DNA from: Mycobacterium sp. MBM
Lineage (GTDB): Bacteria > Actinomycetota > Actinomycetes > Mycobacteriales > Mycobacteriaceae
Length of the DNA stretch: 64,000 nt
NCBI GenBank assembly: GCA_021648845.1
Contig: JAKJHY010000002.1
Span: forward strand, 1-64,000
Direction: 5' to 3'
In this document: piece after piece, positions 21,709 to 31,702 of the stretch
How the letters are laid out: each line of letters begins with the position of its first letter
Numbering within the stretch: the stretch's first letter is position 1
Program-made: the position numbers and the translations under genes
The notes under the pieces: generated by a model
Databases searched by the model: none
What the model was told of the DNA's origin: nothing
The model's input: only the letters and a program-made list of their open reading frames with translations

Positions 21709-22401
21709 ATGTCTCATGGTAGCACCGACCACGAAGTGCTCGCCGTCGTCCTCCAGGTTCGCCGGTTGTCCACGAAGAATCCGCAGCTCAGCGTGCTGCT
21801 ATGGCAACGCGCGATGGACCCGCAGCGCGGCGCCTGGTCCCTGCCCGGCGGCCGGCTGCGCCATGACGAGGACATGAACAGTTCGGTCCGCCGTCAGCTC
21901 GCCGAGAAGGTCGACCTGCGCGAACTGGCACACCTGGAACAACTGGCGGTGTTCTCCGACCCCCAACGGGTCCCGGGCCCGCGCACCATCGCCTCCACCT
22001 TTTTGGGCCTGGTGCCCTCCCCGGCCACTCCGGAGCTACCGCCGGACACCCGGTGGCACCCGGTCTCGGCACTGCCACCGATGGCCTTCGACCACGGCAC
22101 CATGGTCGCCAACGCCTGTTCCCGGCTGATCGCCAAGCTGTCCTACACCAACATCGGGTTTGCGCTGGCGCCAAAGGAATTCGCCCTGTCCACGCTTCGC
22201 GACATCTACAGCGCAGCGCTCGGGCACCCGGTCGACGCGACCAATCTGCAGCGCGTACTCGAGCGCCGCAACGTGATCACCAGGACCGGGACCACCGCAC
22301 GCTCCGGCCGCAGTGGCGGCCGGCCCGCGGCGCTGTACCGGTTCACCGAGTCGCGCTACCGGGTCACCGACGAATTCGCCGCATTGCGCCCGCCAGGGTG
22401 A
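21709..22401 (+). CDS. nrtR: NAD-metabolism repressor NrtR (Nudix-like domain plus winged helix)
   Basis: 230 residues. N-terminal Nudix-like domain whose Nudix box is degenerate: [22 protein letters not shown] lacks the RExxEE acidic core, so it should bind rather than hydrolyse an ADP-ribose-type ligand. The C-terminal third (from about residue 150: [18 protein letters not shown], then LERRNVI and GRPAALYRF) is the winged-helix DNA-binding part. ATG at 21709 directly follows the operator palindrome. Divergent from nadABC, which it likely represses when NAD breakdown products are low. Confidence 0.92.
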   Translation: MSHGSTDHEVLAVVLQVRRLSTKNPQLSVLLWQRAMDPQRGAWSLPGGRLRHDEDMNSSVRRQLAEKVDLRELAHLEQLAVFSDPQRVPGPRTIASTFLGLVPSPATPELPPDTRWHPVSALPPMAFDHGTMVANACSRLIAKLSYTNIGFALAPKEFALSTLRDIYSAALGHPVDATNLQRVLERRNVITRTGTTARSGRSGGRPAALYRFTESRYRVTDEFAALRPPG

Positions 22402-22412
22402 GTCGGGTTGGC

Positions 22413-22430
22413 TTCTTAGACCATTCTTAG
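22413..22430. repeat. Direct repeat TTCTTAG upstream of the lipase gene
   Basis: TTCTTAG occurs at 22413-22419 and 22424-22430, an 11-bp period or one helical turn, 14 bp before the lipase ATG. A similar TTCTTAGG lies before the acyltransferase at 31703. It may be a regulator site or merely -10-like sequence; weak evidence. Confidence 0.25.
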
Positions 22431-22444
22431 GCAACAATGCCCCG

Positions 22445-23797
22445 ATGGACCTTGGCAGCACCGCGGCCGCGACCCACCCCGACTGGATCGGGGCCGTCCC
22501 GCACGAACCGCTGGACCGTTCCGCGCGGCCGCGCCTGCCCAAGGATGACCCCTTCTATGTCGCCCCGTCCGGCTTCCAGCACGCCACCCCGGGCACCGTG
22601 CTGCGCAGCCGGGATGTCGAGCTGGCATTTCTCGGCCTGATCCCGCAGCAGGTGCGCGCCGTGCAGTTGCTCTACCGGACCACGGACATGAACGGCGAAC
22701 CCGAGGCCGCCGCCACCACGGTGGTCATCCCCGTCGACCGGGGGCCGGAACGGGTCTGCCCGGTGGTCTCCTACCAATGCGCGATCGACGCGATCTCGTC
22801 ACGGTGTTTCCCCTCCTACGCGTTGCGGCGCCACGCGGTGGCTCCCGGTGCCGTGCCCCAGTTCGAGATGCTGCTGGTCGCCGCCGCCGTGGCCGAGGGC
22901 TGGGCGGTGTCGGTGCCCGACCACGAGGGAGTCAACGGCGCCTGGGGCACCCCCTACGAGCCCGGGTATCGCATCCTGGACGGGCTACGCGCGGCCATCG
23001 GCTCCGACCAGCTGACACTGTCGGAGAACGCACCGATCGGGCTGTGGGGCTACTCGGGCGGCGGGCTGGCCAGCGCCTGGGCGGCCGAGATGAGCGGTTC
23101 CTACGCTCCCGAACTCAATATCGTCGGCGCGGTCCTCGGCTCACCGGTCGGCGATCTCGGCCGCACCTTCCGCAAACTCAACGGGACCTTCGCCTCGGCA
23201 CTGCCGGCGCTGGTGGTCGCCGCACTGGCCGATGTCTATCCCGGTCTGCAACGGATCATCGCCGAACATGCCAGCGAGGCCGGGCGGGCCCTGCTGGACC
23301 GGTTGCACCACATGACCACCGTCGAGGCCGTCGTCCGGCTGTGGCGCACCGATATGGGCGACCTGCTCGATCAGCCGTTGGAGCAGATCCTCGCCACCCC
23401 CGAGGTGCAGCACGTTTTCGCCGATATCAAGCTCGGCGTGGCGGTGCCCACCCCGCCGGTGCTGATCATCCAGGCCGTGCACGACGAGATCATCTCGGTA
23501 CGCGGGATCGACGAGTTGGCCGAGACCTACGCCTCCGGCGGCGCCCGCGTCACCTATCACCGCGACATGTTCAGCGAGCACCTGCTGCTGCACCCGATGT
23601 CGGCGCCGATGACGTTGCGCTGGCTCTCCGATCGGTTCGCCGGCCGCCCACTCGGCGAACACCTGCTGCGCACCAAGTGGCCGACGCTGTTCAATCCGTC
23701 GACCTACAAGGGCATGGCGCGCCTTGCCGTCATCACCGCCAAGGTGCTCACCGGACGCAAGGTGCATCGCCTGCCGCTGTCAGAACTGGACCGCTAA
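22445..23797 (+). CDS. Secretory-lipase-family alpha/beta hydrolase (Rv1592c-like)
   Basis: 450 residues from ATG 22445 (the frame is open upstream, but the Rv1592c-like start [12 protein letters not shown] lies here). LIP-family serine hydrolase: nucleophile Ser204 in [13 protein letters not shown], acid in [11 protein letters not shown], and His in [12 protein letters not shown]. The family acts on triacylglycerol or lipid esters; the exact substrate is unknown. No convincing signal peptide is visible at this start. Stop 5 bp from a convergent neighbour. Confidence 0.88.
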   Translation: MDLGSTAAATHPDWIGAVPHEPLDRSARPRLPKDDPFYVAPSGFQHATPGTVLRSRDVELAFLGLIPQQVRAVQLLYRTTDMNGEPEAAATTVVIPVDRGPERVCPVVSYQCAIDAISSRCFPSYALRRHAVAPGAVPQFEMLLVAAAVAEGWAVSVPDHEGVNGAWGTPYEPGYRILDGLRAAIGSDQLTLSENAPIGLWGYSGGGLASAWAAEMSGSYAPELNIVGAVLGSPVGDLGRTFRKLNGTFASALPALVVAALADVYPGLQRIIAEHASEAGRALLDRLHHMTTVEAVVRLWRTDMGDLLDQPLEQILATPEVQHVFADIKLGVAVPTPPVLIIQAVHDEIISVRGIDELAETYASGGARVTYHRDMFSEHLLLHPMSAPMTLRWLSDRFAGRPLGEHLLRTKWPTLFNPSTYKGMARLAVITAKVLTGRKVHRLPLSELDR

Positions 23798-23802
23798 ACG
23801 GC

Positions 23803-24714
23803 TCAGGGCCGGCCCCGCGCCACCTCGTCGAGGGCCGGCAGGGTCCAGTGCCGACCTTGTTCCAGGTCGAAACTCATCGGCTTGTAGCGCAGCAACCCGC
23901 TGCCCGGGTACGGGGTGTACTCACCGAACCACACCTCACCGTCCACGGCGTACAGGTCGACCCGAATGAAGTCCCAGCCCGTCCCCAGGGCACGAGCGAC
24001 CTCCATCATCTTGTCCAGCTCGGCGGGCCGCTGCTCATCGGCCACCGGCTGAATCCGCCAGCGCACCGGCAGGCGCCGCCAGTCCGCGTCCAGGAAGGTG
24101 GCGGTCTGCCGGTCCCCGAACCTGCCGCGATTCACCTGGATCAGCTCGATGCGGCCGTCGAAGACGAAGAACTTGTAGTCCACCGGTGCCTGGCCGTCCG
24201 GGGTCGGGATGCGCTCCTCCAGCAACAGGTGCGGACGGGCCTCGCTGTAGCCCCACTCCCCCAGTTCCAGCGGTGTCTCGTCGAACCAGGTGCTGGTCTG
24301 GCGCAGCAGGTCGGTCAGGTCGGTGTGCGGGCCCGGCCCGAACAGTGCGCGCCCACTGCTGGCATTGGGTTTGAGCACCCACGGCGGCAGCGTGCTCAGA
24401 TCGGGGGCATCGCGCAGATCAGACCCGGACCAGTAGGTGGCGGGGATCCGCAGATCGGCACCGGGATAGGCCTCCCGGGCCATCTCCTTCATCCACATCT
24501 TGTCGCAGGCCCGCACGATCCGGTCCCTCCGATCGTTGAAGATCCGCCAGTTCACCTTCTCGTTGAAGGTCATCGGATCGGTGAAGTTACCGCGCTTGCG
24601 GATCATCGCGAGATACAGCAGGTGCCGCATGGTGGTCACCGGGATCCGCCCGACCACCCGGCGACGCGAGGTCTGCAGCCATGCCGGCGTCGTCTTGTAT
24701 TCCAGCAGCGGCAT
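23803..24714 (-). CDS. TupA-like ATP-grasp protein
   Basis: 303 residues from ATG 24714 (GTG 24726 is an alternative; GAGG precedes the ATG). Resembles the TupA-like ATP-grasp family (PF14305) named after teichuronopeptide synthesis: N-terminal MTFNEKVNWRIFNDRR, the lysine stretch WVLKPNASSGRALF, LLLEERIPTPDGQAPVDYKFFVFDG and the metal/ATP end DFIRVDLYAVDGEVWFGEYTPYPGSG. ATP-grasp enzymes make acyl-phosphates for amide or peptide bonds, so a glycan- or peptide-modifying role is a guess. In cell-wall clusters elsewhere such genes lie among glycosyltransferases; here it stands alone. It looks inserted relative to M. tuberculosis gene order. Confidence 0.8.
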   Translation of the reverse strand: MPLLEYKTTPAWLQTSRRRVVGRIPVTTMRHLLYLAMIRKRGNFTDPMTFNEKVNWRIFNDRRDRIVRACDKMWMKEMAREAYPGADLRIPATYWSGSDLRDAPDLSTLPPWVLKPNASSGRALFGPGPHTDLTDLLRQTSTWFDETPLELGEWGYSEARPHLLLEERIPTPDGQAPVDYKFFVFDGRIELIQVNRGRFGDRQTATFLDADWRRLPVRWRIQPVADEQRPAELDKMMEVARALGTGWDFIRVDLYAVDGEVWFGEYTPYPGSGLLRYKPMSFDLEQGRHWTLPALDEVARGRP

Positions 24715-24810
24715 CGCGCACCTCACTCACGGGTAACTTCCCAGCTGCCGTTGTGCTGTGACGCAGCTGTGCGCGCGTCAATCTACCCGCGCCGAAACCA
24801 GCTGTGGGGG

Positions 24811-25455
24811 CTACGTTTGCGCGCGGTCGGGCGACGGTGCCGCGGCGACCGGGACCGCGGGGTACACCCCGGCGTACTCGACCGGCGGCCAGGCGCCCAG
24901 GTCGTCTCGGGTGGTCGACGCCGTCAGCAGCGCGTAGGTCAGGGCAGCCACCGCGGCAGGCAGCACCAACCCGGCCGCGATCACCAGCGGGCCGTGCCCG
25001 AAGAACACCGCGGGCGCCTCCAGCACATAGTGCACCCGGCTGGCCTCGCTGACCGGCGCGGCATCGACATCGATCCCGCCGTAACGCCAGTGCACCAGCA
25101 CCGCACCGACCCCGGCGGCCGCACCGGCGGCCGCCACCATGCCGGCGACCAACGCCGCCAACTGCACCGGGCCGCGGTGAGCCCGCCACTGCCACGCCCA
25201 AACCGTCGCGACCACCGCCACCGCCGCGAGCAGACCGGCCAGCAGGAACGCACCGAGAAAGAAGTGGTCGGAATCGTTGCCCAGGTAGGCCCGGACCCGG
25301 TCCCCCGCGCGGGTCAGCGCAATGACCCCCTGGATCGGCGGTGCCAGCCACGCCCAGACCGCGCCGGCCACCGCACCCGCGGCGAGCAGTCCCAGAAATA
25401 CCTGAACGGACGCCATACGCGTCGAGATCGCGGGCGCACCAAGCGGACCCGTCAT
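24811..25455 (-). CDS. DUF2567-like membrane protein (Rv1591-like)
   Basis: 214 residues from ATG 25455, which overlaps the bsaP stop as ATGA. Four strongly hydrophobic segments at about 16-36, 60-82, 93-118 and 150-175 flank a periplasm-like loop with [13 protein letters not shown]. Matches the Rv1591 transmembrane protein by position downstream of bioB and by character. Function unknown. Probable co-transcription with bioB-bsaP hints at envelope or uptake functions, but nothing in the sequence shows one. Confidence 0.8.
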   Translation of the reverse strand: MTGPLGAPAISTRMASVQVFLGLLAAGAVAGAVWAWLAPPIQGVIALTRAGDRVRAYLGNDSDHFFLGAFLLAGLLAAVAVVATVWAWQWRAHRGPVQLAALVAGMVAAAGAAAGVGAVLVHWRYGGIDVDAAPVSEASRVHYVLEAPAVFFGHGPLVIAAGLVLPAAVAALTYALLTASTTRDDLGAWPPVEYAGVYPAVPVAAAPSPDRAQT

Positions 25456-25715
25456 CGCCGGGAATCCAGCTCGGTGGAGTCGACCTGCCCGTGCCGCGAA
25501 CACCTCGCCCACCAGCCGGTCGGCCGCACCTGCACGATCATCCGGCGACCGCACTCGGCGCAGAACCGTGGCGGCTCCAACCCGAGCTGGGCCGCGGTCG
25601 GGATCACCGCGCCCGCGGCCGCAGCCAGCTCGGCACCGGTATAGACATTGAACCGACCCGCGCCGACAGGCGCCGGCAGCATCGGCAGCTCGCTGGACAT
25701 CACACTGTCAGTCAT
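25452..25715 (-). CDS. bsaP: Biotin synthase auxiliary protein (Rv1590-like)
   Basis: 87 residues. A conserved metal-type cluster in the second half: Cys52 and Cys55 (FCAECGRRM), Cys72 and His75 (ARCSRHG), fitting a bound zinc or Fe-S centre. The small protein after bioB in mycobacteria has been reported as required for BioB to convert dethiobiotin to biotin (BsaP). ATG at 25715, 10 bp after the bioB stop; the stop overlaps the DUF2567-like start. Assignment rests on position, size and the Cys pattern. Confidence 0.85.
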   Translation of the reverse strand: MTDSVMSSELPMLPAPVGAGRFNVYTGAELAAAAGAVIPTAAQLGLEPPRFCAECGRRMIVQVRPTGWWARCSRHGQVDSTELDSRR

Positions 25716-25725
25716 ACCGGGTGAG

Positions 25726-26763
<1,038 letters not shown>

Positions 26764-26776
26764 TTAGGCTACCTCC

Positions 26777-27358
26777 GTGCAGCTGCACAAACGTGACCTC
26801 GTCGACGCCGCCACGGCGATCCTGGACAGTTTCGGGATCGCCGATCTCACCATGCGCCGGCTGGCGCGTGAACTCGGCGTCAGCCCGGGCGCCCTCTACT
26901 GGCATTTCGCCAACAAACAGGAACTGCTGGGTGCGGTGGCCGACCGGATCCTCGAACCGCTCGGTGACGTCCACGGCGACTGGCAGGACCGGATCACGAG
27001 CACCTGCTGCGCCCTGCGAGATGCGCTGCTGTCCCACACTGACGGCTCCGAACTGGTATCGGCAAGTTTCGCCGCCGGGCAATCCCAGACGATGGCCGAT
27101 CTTGTCGGCCGGTTGGCGTCCGCGGCGGGTGATGCCGGGGTCGCCGAATCCGATGCCGAAGTGGCCGCACGCACCGTCCTCTACTACGTCCTCGGTTTCA
27201 CGGCGGACGAGCAGTCCCGACTGCAGTGGGATGCCGCGGGCGCGTCGCTGCCCGAAGAACAATCGGTGCTCACCGCGGAACCGTCCCGCCGTTTCGCGTT
27301 CGGGCTCGAGCTGTTGATCGGCGGGCTGACCGCGCACTCGGTGGGGCGTCGAGCCTGA
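26777..27358 (+). CDS. bioQ: TetR-family biotin repressor BioQ
   Basis: 193 residues. N-terminal TetR helix-turn-helix at about 24-55: LTMRRLARELGVSPGALYWHF, with the family's YWHF turn. The C-terminal domain is helical and ligand-free by sequence. GTG 26777 follows a TAGGCT hexamer by 6 nt, so a leaderless transcript is likely. Divergent from bioB across an operator that is duplicated before bioF, which is the BioQ regulon in mycobacteria. Confidence 0.9.
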   Translation: MQLHKRDLVDAATAILDSFGIADLTMRRLARELGVSPGALYWHFANKQELLGAVADRILEPLGDVHGDWQDRITSTCCALRDALLSHTDGSELVSASFAAGQSQTMADLVGRLASAAGDAGVAESDAEVAARTVLYYVLGFTADEQSRLQWDAAGASLPEEQSVLTAEPSRRFAFGLELLIGGLTAHSVGRRA

Positions 27359-27362
27359 CGGG

Positions 27363-27794
27363 TCACCCGTCATCGACAAGGGGGATCTGCCGCCCGACCA
27401 CACGCTCGCCGGTGGTGATACAGGTTGAGGCGGGGCTGTCCCGTGTCGAGCGGCGGTGGCGGATGCCAGAGCACGGCCCCCGCACATGTTCGGCGGTGAT
27501 CCGGCCACACTCGCGCGCCGCCGCGGTCGCCGCGTAGGCCGGTTCCAGTGGCTGGCCGGTCAATGAACAGCGGGAACCCAACAGTTCGGATTCCCGGACG
27601 CGACGGTTGGCGTCGCGGGTGGACAACAGCATCCGGGTCCGCAGGACGCCAGCCCAGTTCTTGGCCCCCAACTCGGAGGGGCTGACCTGGATGGACTGCG
27701 CGGTCAACAGCTCGGTCGGGGTGGCGTCACCGAACCCCGCACCGGTGGCCTTGTCGAACAAGGCCACCAGATCGGTGAACAGCACACCCTCCAT
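27363..27794 (-). CDS. Hypothetical protein, unrecognised
   Basis: 143 residues from ATG 27794 (the frame is open further, but bases beyond the ATG are less GC-rich at third positions). Third positions are strongly G/C, as in real genes here. Begins MEGVLFTDLVALFDK; the middle reads TPTELLTAQSIQVSPSELG; cysteines sit at GSRCSLTG, ARECGRIT, RGPCSG and STCIT. The last 40 residues are Arg-rich and less gene-like, so a truncated or frame-degraded end is possible. Tail-to-tail with bioQ, 4 bp apart. No function proposed. Confidence 0.55.
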   Translation of the reverse strand: MEGVLFTDLVALFDKATGAGFGDATPTELLTAQSIQVSPSELGAKNWAGVLRTRMLLSTRDANRRVRESELLGSRCSLTGQPLEPAYAATAAARECGRITAEHVRGPCSGIRHRRSTRDSPASTCITTGERVVGRQIPLVDDG

Positions 27795-27879
27795 GCATCG
27801 AACATTAGTGCGATGCACCGACAAAAACGCCGATGATGCGACCGATGGGACCACAGCGCTCAAAGCGAATATTGGGGCA

Positions 27880-28401
27880 TCAGATGATCGGGTACTCCCG
27901 CTTTGCATCGCCGTCCCAGTGCCGCAGCGCCGCGAACTCCCCGTCGATATCCGCACCGGTGCACGCCGCATTCAACGCCCGCTCCAGCAGATCGGCACCG
28001 AGCCGACGCGCCAAGGTGACATGCGGAGTCCACTGCCCCGGCTGAGTATGCCTTAGTGGGCCGGATGGCATGTGCGGCAGGCAGATTCGGTTGACCTGCG
28101 CATGCAGGTCGAGTAACGCGGCCGACGGGACGACCAGCAGCGCCAGCGTGTAGGGACCGCGCCCGAAGATCATCGGCGCGCCCAGTCGGCAGGGCAGCGG
28201 CAGCCCGGCCAGCGCCGGCAACAGATCGGACTCCACGGGCCCGGACATCTGGGCGGCGACGGTGAGCGTGACGTGCGGGCGATTGCTCGGCGACCCGTGC
28301 GCGGCCTGGCTACGGACCCCGGTCTCGGCGATCGCCCGCCAGAGGTCGCGGACGGCGGCATCGGCGCCCGCGTCGAGAGTCAGTTCGATCGAGTGCACCA
28401 T
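27880..28401 (-). CDS. 2H phosphoesterase / 2'-5' RNA ligase-like protein
   Basis: 173 residues from ATG 28401. Two HxT motifs, HVTLT near residue 43 and HVTLA near 128, separated as in the 2H phosphoesterase (LigT-like) fold, which acts on 2',3'-cyclic or similar phosphate ends. The start is 2 nt after the bioD stop, so it is the last gene of bioF-bioD, as Rv1571 is in M. tuberculosis. The link to biotin synthesis is unexplained; RNA-end, nucleotide or CoA-type substrates are all open. Confidence 0.85.
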   Translation of the reverse strand: MVHSIELTLDAGADAAVRDLWRAIAETGVRSQAAHGSPSNRPHVTLTVAAQMSGPVESDLLPALAGLPLPCRLGAPMIFGRGPYTLALLVVPSAALLDLHAQVNRICLPHMPSGPLRHTQPGQWTPHVTLARRLGADLLERALNAACTGADIDGEFAALRHWDGDAKREYPII

Positions 28402-28403
28402 GG

Positions 28404-29114
28404 CTACACCAGGCTCGCGATCCAACCGCGGTCGAACGCGCTCGCGCCGAGCGCCTGGAAGTCCGCCGGGGACAGCGCCGCGGCACCGGCGGGCAGCACC
28501 GCGCGCACATCGGCCAGCCGCGCCAGCGCCTCCCGGTTACCCTGCTCGGCGATCCCGGGTTCGCGCGGCCAGGCGCCGATCACCACGCCGGCGGTAGAAA
28601 TCCCCTGTCCGGCAAGTGATTCCAGCGTCAGCGCGGTGTGGTTGAGGGTGCCCAGCCCCGGCGCCACCACCACCAGCACCGGTGCGCACAGCGCGGCGGC
28701 GATATCGCGCAGCGTCACCCCGTCAGCCCCGATCTGGACCAGCAGACCGCCGGCCCCCTCCACGAGCGTCAGCCGACCGGGGCCGTCGACGGCGCGTATC
28801 GAAGCCAGCAGTTCGTCGCGGGTCGGCAGGGCCAATCCGGCCCGCTCGGCCGCTGCGACCGGGGCGAGCGGCTCCGGGTAGCGCCAGCCGCCGTGCAGCG
28901 CCTGCACGCCGGCCAGCCGGCCCACCTCACCCAGATCGTCGTCACCGGCAGTGATCTCCCCCGTCGCTGCGCTCGCCCTGGCGGCGGCCCCGGTCTGCAC
29001 CGGTTTGCACACCGCCACCTCGTGCCCGGCCAGCCGAGCGGCGGCGGCCAGGGCCGCCGTCGTCACCGTCTTGCCGACCCCGGTGTCGGTGCCGGTGATC
29101 ACCAGGACGGTCAT
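28404..29114 (-). CDS. bioD: Dethiobiotin synthetase
   Basis: ATP-dependent closure of the ureido ring on DAPA. 236 residues. Walker [10 protein letters not shown] at 8-16, the substrate loop KPVQTG, and VEGAGGLLV binding the diamine. ATG overlaps the bioF stop as ATGA. Transcribed with bioF under the BioQ operator. Confidence 0.97.
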   Translation of the reverse strand: MTVLVITGTDTGVGKTVTTAALAAAARLAGHEVAVCKPVQTGAAARASAATGEITAGDDDLGEVGRLAGVQALHGGWRYPEPLAPVAAAERAGLALPTRDELLASIRAVDGPGRLTLVEGAGGLLVQIGADGVTLRDIAAALCAPVLVVVAPGLGTLNHTALTLESLAGQGISTAGVVIGAWPREPGIAEQGNREALARLADVRAVLPAGAAALSPADFQALGASAFDRGWIASLV

Positions 29115-30256
29115 CGTGTCCGGCCGAGGACCTCGGCGAGGACGTGCGCGGCCAACGCGGTCTCGTCATCGGTGAGCGCGGCGCGCGCCGTCAGCCGCAA
29201 CCGCGAGGTTCCGGCCGGCACGCTGGGCGGGCGGAAGCAACCCACCCGCACCCCACGTTGCAGGCAGGCCGCGGCAGCGGCGACGGCCACCTCGGGATCA
29301 CCGAGGATCACCGAGACGACCGCCGAGGTGGGTTCCTCGGCCACATCGCAGATCTGTGCGAGTTCCGCGGCGCGGGCCAGCACCGTGGCCGCCAGTTCGG
29401 GTTGGTCGATCAGCACCCGCAACGCGGCCAGCGCTGCACCGACGGCGGCCGGCGCCAGCCCGGTATCGAAGATGAAGGTCCGGGCGGTATCGATGAGATG
29501 CGCGCGCACCGCGGCCGGCCCCAGCACCGCACCACCCTGGCTGCCAAGCGACTTGGACAGGGTGGTGGTCATGACGACGTCCGGCGCACCGGCCAGCCCG
29601 ACCTCGTGCAGCAGGCCCTGACCGCCGGCGCCGCGGACACCGAGCCCGTGCGCCTCGTCGACCAGCAACAGCGCACCGAAGCGGCGGCACACCTCGTGCA
29701 GATCCCGCAGCGGAGCCAACGCCCCGTCGGTGCTGAACACCGATTCGGTGACGACCAGCGCACGTTCCTCGGCGCGACCGGCCAGCGCCTGTTCGACCGC
29801 GGCGATATCGAGATGCGGTGTCACCGCCACCCGTGCGCGAGACAGCCGGCACGCGTCCACCAGCGAGGCGTGGGTCAGCGCATCGGAAACCAACAGCGAT
29901 CCGGGGCCGGTCAGCGCGACGACCGCGCCGATATTGGCCGTGTATCCCGAGGAGAACACCAGCGCCGATTCGTGACCGGTGAACGCGGCCAGCGCCGACT
30001 CGAACTCCTCGTGCAGCTCGGTGTTGCCGGTCACCAGCCGCGAACCACCCGCACCGGCACCCCAGGTGCGCAGCGCCTGGACACCCCCCTCGAGCACCGC
30101 CGGGTGCTGGGACAACCCGAGATAGTCATTGGATGCCAGGTCCAACTCGGCCCCGACGGGCGGGCGGACCCGCAACGTGCGGCGAAGTCCCTGCGCGCGG
30201 CGGCGCTCCTCGACCTCGGCCAGCCAGGCCAGCGGGGACAGACCGGTACGCGTCAC
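29111..30256 (-). CDS. bioF: 8-amino-7-oxononanoate synthase (KAPA synthase)
   Basis: PLP enzyme joining pimeloyl-thioester and alanine. 381 residues from GTG 30256, preceded by AGGAGG with 10-nt spacing; a longer frame exists, but this matches BioF1-type length. Motifs: [39 protein letters not shown] and the PLP lysine in [13 protein letters not shown] BioQ operator and a hairpin lie just upstream, and the ribosome site starts where the hairpin ends. Confidence 0.96.
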   Translation of the reverse strand: MTRTGLSPLAWLAEVEERRRAQGLRRTLRVRPPVGAELDLASNDYLGLSQHPAVLEGGVQALRTWGAGAGGSRLVTGNTELHEEFESALAAFTGHESALVFSSGYTANIGAVVALTGPGSLLVSDALTHASLVDACRLSRARVAVTPHLDIAAVEQALAGRAEERALVVTESVFSTDGALAPLRDLHEVCRRFGALLLVDEAHGLGVRGAGGQGLLHEVGLAGAPDVVMTTTLSKSLGSQGGAVLGPAAVRAHLIDTARTFIFDTGLAPAAVGAALAALRVLIDQPELAATVLARAAELAQICDVAEEPTSAVVSVILGDPEVAVAAAAACLQRGVRVGCFRPPSVPAGTSRLRLTARAALTDDETALAAHVLAEVLGRTR

Positions 30257-30271
30257 GGGCGCAAAACCTCC

Positions 30272-30293
30272 TGAACGGGGCTCGATCCGTTCA
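30272..30293. repeat. Inverted repeat in the bioF leader, touching the ribosome site
   Basis: TGAACGG and CCGTTCA (30272-30278, 30287-30293) flank an 8-nt loop, giving a 7-bp stem in the bioF leader RNA. The 3' arm shares its last base with the AGGAGG of bioF (plus-strand CCTCCT 30267-30272). The arms look like BioQ half-sites with wider spacing, so it may be a second weak operator or an RNA element limiting translation. Confidence 0.5.
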
Positions 30294-30296
30294 TCC

Positions 30297-30309
30297 TGAA
30301 CGGTGTTCA
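30297..30309. promoter_or_regulatory. BioQ operator upstream of bioF
   Basis: TGAACGGTGTTCA, identical in all 13 bases to the bioB/bioQ operator. A TAACCT hexamer (plus-strand AGGTTA 30320-30325) lies 10 bp upstream on the bioF strand and overlaps the last codons of bioA. The arrangement separates bioFD control from bioA. Confidence 0.85.
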
Positions 30310-30317
30310 ATTCCGTT

Positions 30318-31622
30318 CTAGGTTAATGCACGCGCCACCGCCACCATGCCCGCGCCGATCTGGGCGACCTCGCCGGCATCACAGATGAACGGCGGCATCG
30401 CGTAGACCAGCCTGCCGAACGGCCGTAACCACAGACCGTGCGCGATCGCCGTCCGGGTGGCCACCGCCATATCGACGGGCTCACGCATCTCGATCACACC
30501 GATGGCGCCGAGCACCCGCACATCGGCCACACCGGGCAGCGATCGCGCCGCCTCCAGACCTGTGCGCAGCCCCGCCTCGATGGCACCCACCCGGGCCCGC
30601 CAGTCGCCCTCCAACAACAGCTCGACAGCGGCCACCGAGACCGCGCAGGCCAATGCGTTCGCCATGAAGGTTGGCCCGTGCATCAGCGCCCCGGGCTCCC
30701 CCGCGCTGATCGTCGCGGCGATATCCGCGGTGCACAAGGTCGCCGCCAGGGTGACATAGCCGCCGGTGAGTGCCTTACCGACACACATGATGTCGGGGCT
30801 GACACCGGCATGATCGGCGGCGAACAGCTCGCCGGTGCGCCCGAACCCGGTGGCGATCTCGTCGAAGATGAGCAGCACACCGTGCGCGTCACACAGCCGT
30901 CGCAGATCGGCGAGATAGCGCGGATCGTGAAAACGCATCCCACCGGCGCCCTGGACCACCGGCTCGACGATCACCGCGGCCAACTCGTCGGCGTGCTCGG
31001 CGAGCCGTCGCTCGAACCCGTCCACATAGGCCGGTTCGTACTGCCCGGGCACCTGCGGGGCGAACACCTGCTGGACCAGCACATCGGACCAGATCGCGTG
31101 CATACCCCCGTCCGGGTCACAGACGCTCATCGGGGTGAAGGTGTCCCCGTGGTAGCCGCCGCGCCACGTCATCAACCGGTGCTTGGCCGGCATTCCCCGG
31201 CTGCGCCAGTACTGCAGCGCCATCTTCGCGGCCACCTCCACCGCCACCGACCCGGAATCGCTGAAGAACACCGAGTCCAGGCCGGCCGGCGTGACGTCGA
31301 CCAGCAGCTGCGCCAGCCGGGCCGCCGGCTCGTGGGTCAGGCCACCGAACATCACATGGTTCATGGTCGCCAACTGGGCGGTCATCGCCGCGTCCAGCCG
31401 CGGGTGGCCGTGCCCGTGCACCGCCGTCCACCACGAACTCATGGCATCGAGCACCTCGACGGACCGCCCGTCGTGCACCAGGGTCAGCCAGGCCCCCTTG
31501 GCGCCGACGGCGACCACCGGGGGCATCGCCCCGGCACCGATGGTGCTGTACGGGTGCCAGATGTGCGCGGTGTCGATCGCGCTGATCTCGGCCGGTGTCA
31601 ACGCGGGCATGGCATCGGACAC
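30318..31622 (-). CDS. bioA: Adenosylmethionine-8-amino-7-oxononanoate aminotransferase
   Basis: PLP transaminase making DAPA with SAM as amino donor. 434 residues from GTG 31622, which has GAGG 5 nt upstream; ATG 31610 is an alternative and the frame is open further back. Motifs: [59 protein letters not shown] and the PLP lysine in [11 protein letters not shown]. It ends with a TTA leucine codon, rare in this genome type, that lies inside the bioF -10 hexamer. Confidence 0.97.
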   Translation of the reverse strand: MSDAMPALTPAEISAIDTAHIWHPYSTIGAGAMPPVVAVGAKGAWLTLVHDGRSVEVLDAMSSWWTAVHGHGHPRLDAAMTAQLATMNHVMFGGLTHEPAARLAQLLVDVTPAGLDSVFFSDSGSVAVEVAAKMALQYWRSRGMPAKHRLMTWRGGYHGDTFTPMSVCDPDGGMHAIWSDVLVQQVFAPQVPGQYEPAYVDGFERRLAEHADELAAVIVEPVVQGAGGMRFHDPRYLADLRRLCDAHGVLLIFDEIATGFGRTGELFAADHAGVSPDIMCVGKALTGGYVTLAATLCTADIAATISAGEPGALMHGPTFMANALACAVSVAAVELLLEGDWRARVGAIEAGLRTGLEAARSLPGVADVRVLGAIGVIEMREPVDMAVATRTAIAHGLWLRPFGRLVYAMPPFICDAGEVAQIGAGMVAVARALT

Positions 31623-31642
31623 TATCGCCTCGCTGCGCTGGT

Positions 31643-31652
31643 GTGACGTCAC
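31643..31652. promoter_or_regulatory. Second copy of palindrome GTGACGTCAC, before bioA
   Basis: Ten-base palindrome about 20 bp upstream of the chosen bioA start, identical to the one at the hisD start (16963-16972). It may be an operator or coincidence; no regulator known to me. Confidence 0.25.
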
Positions 31653-31702
31653 GCCCACGACCTGAGGCACCCAGGGTTCTTAGGTAGATTGACTCCCCGA
31701 CC

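Noticed and set aside
23290..23320. Possible frameshift in the lipase gene
   Set aside because: The frame runs without break from 22445 to 23797 and carries Ser, Asp and His catalytic motifs in order.
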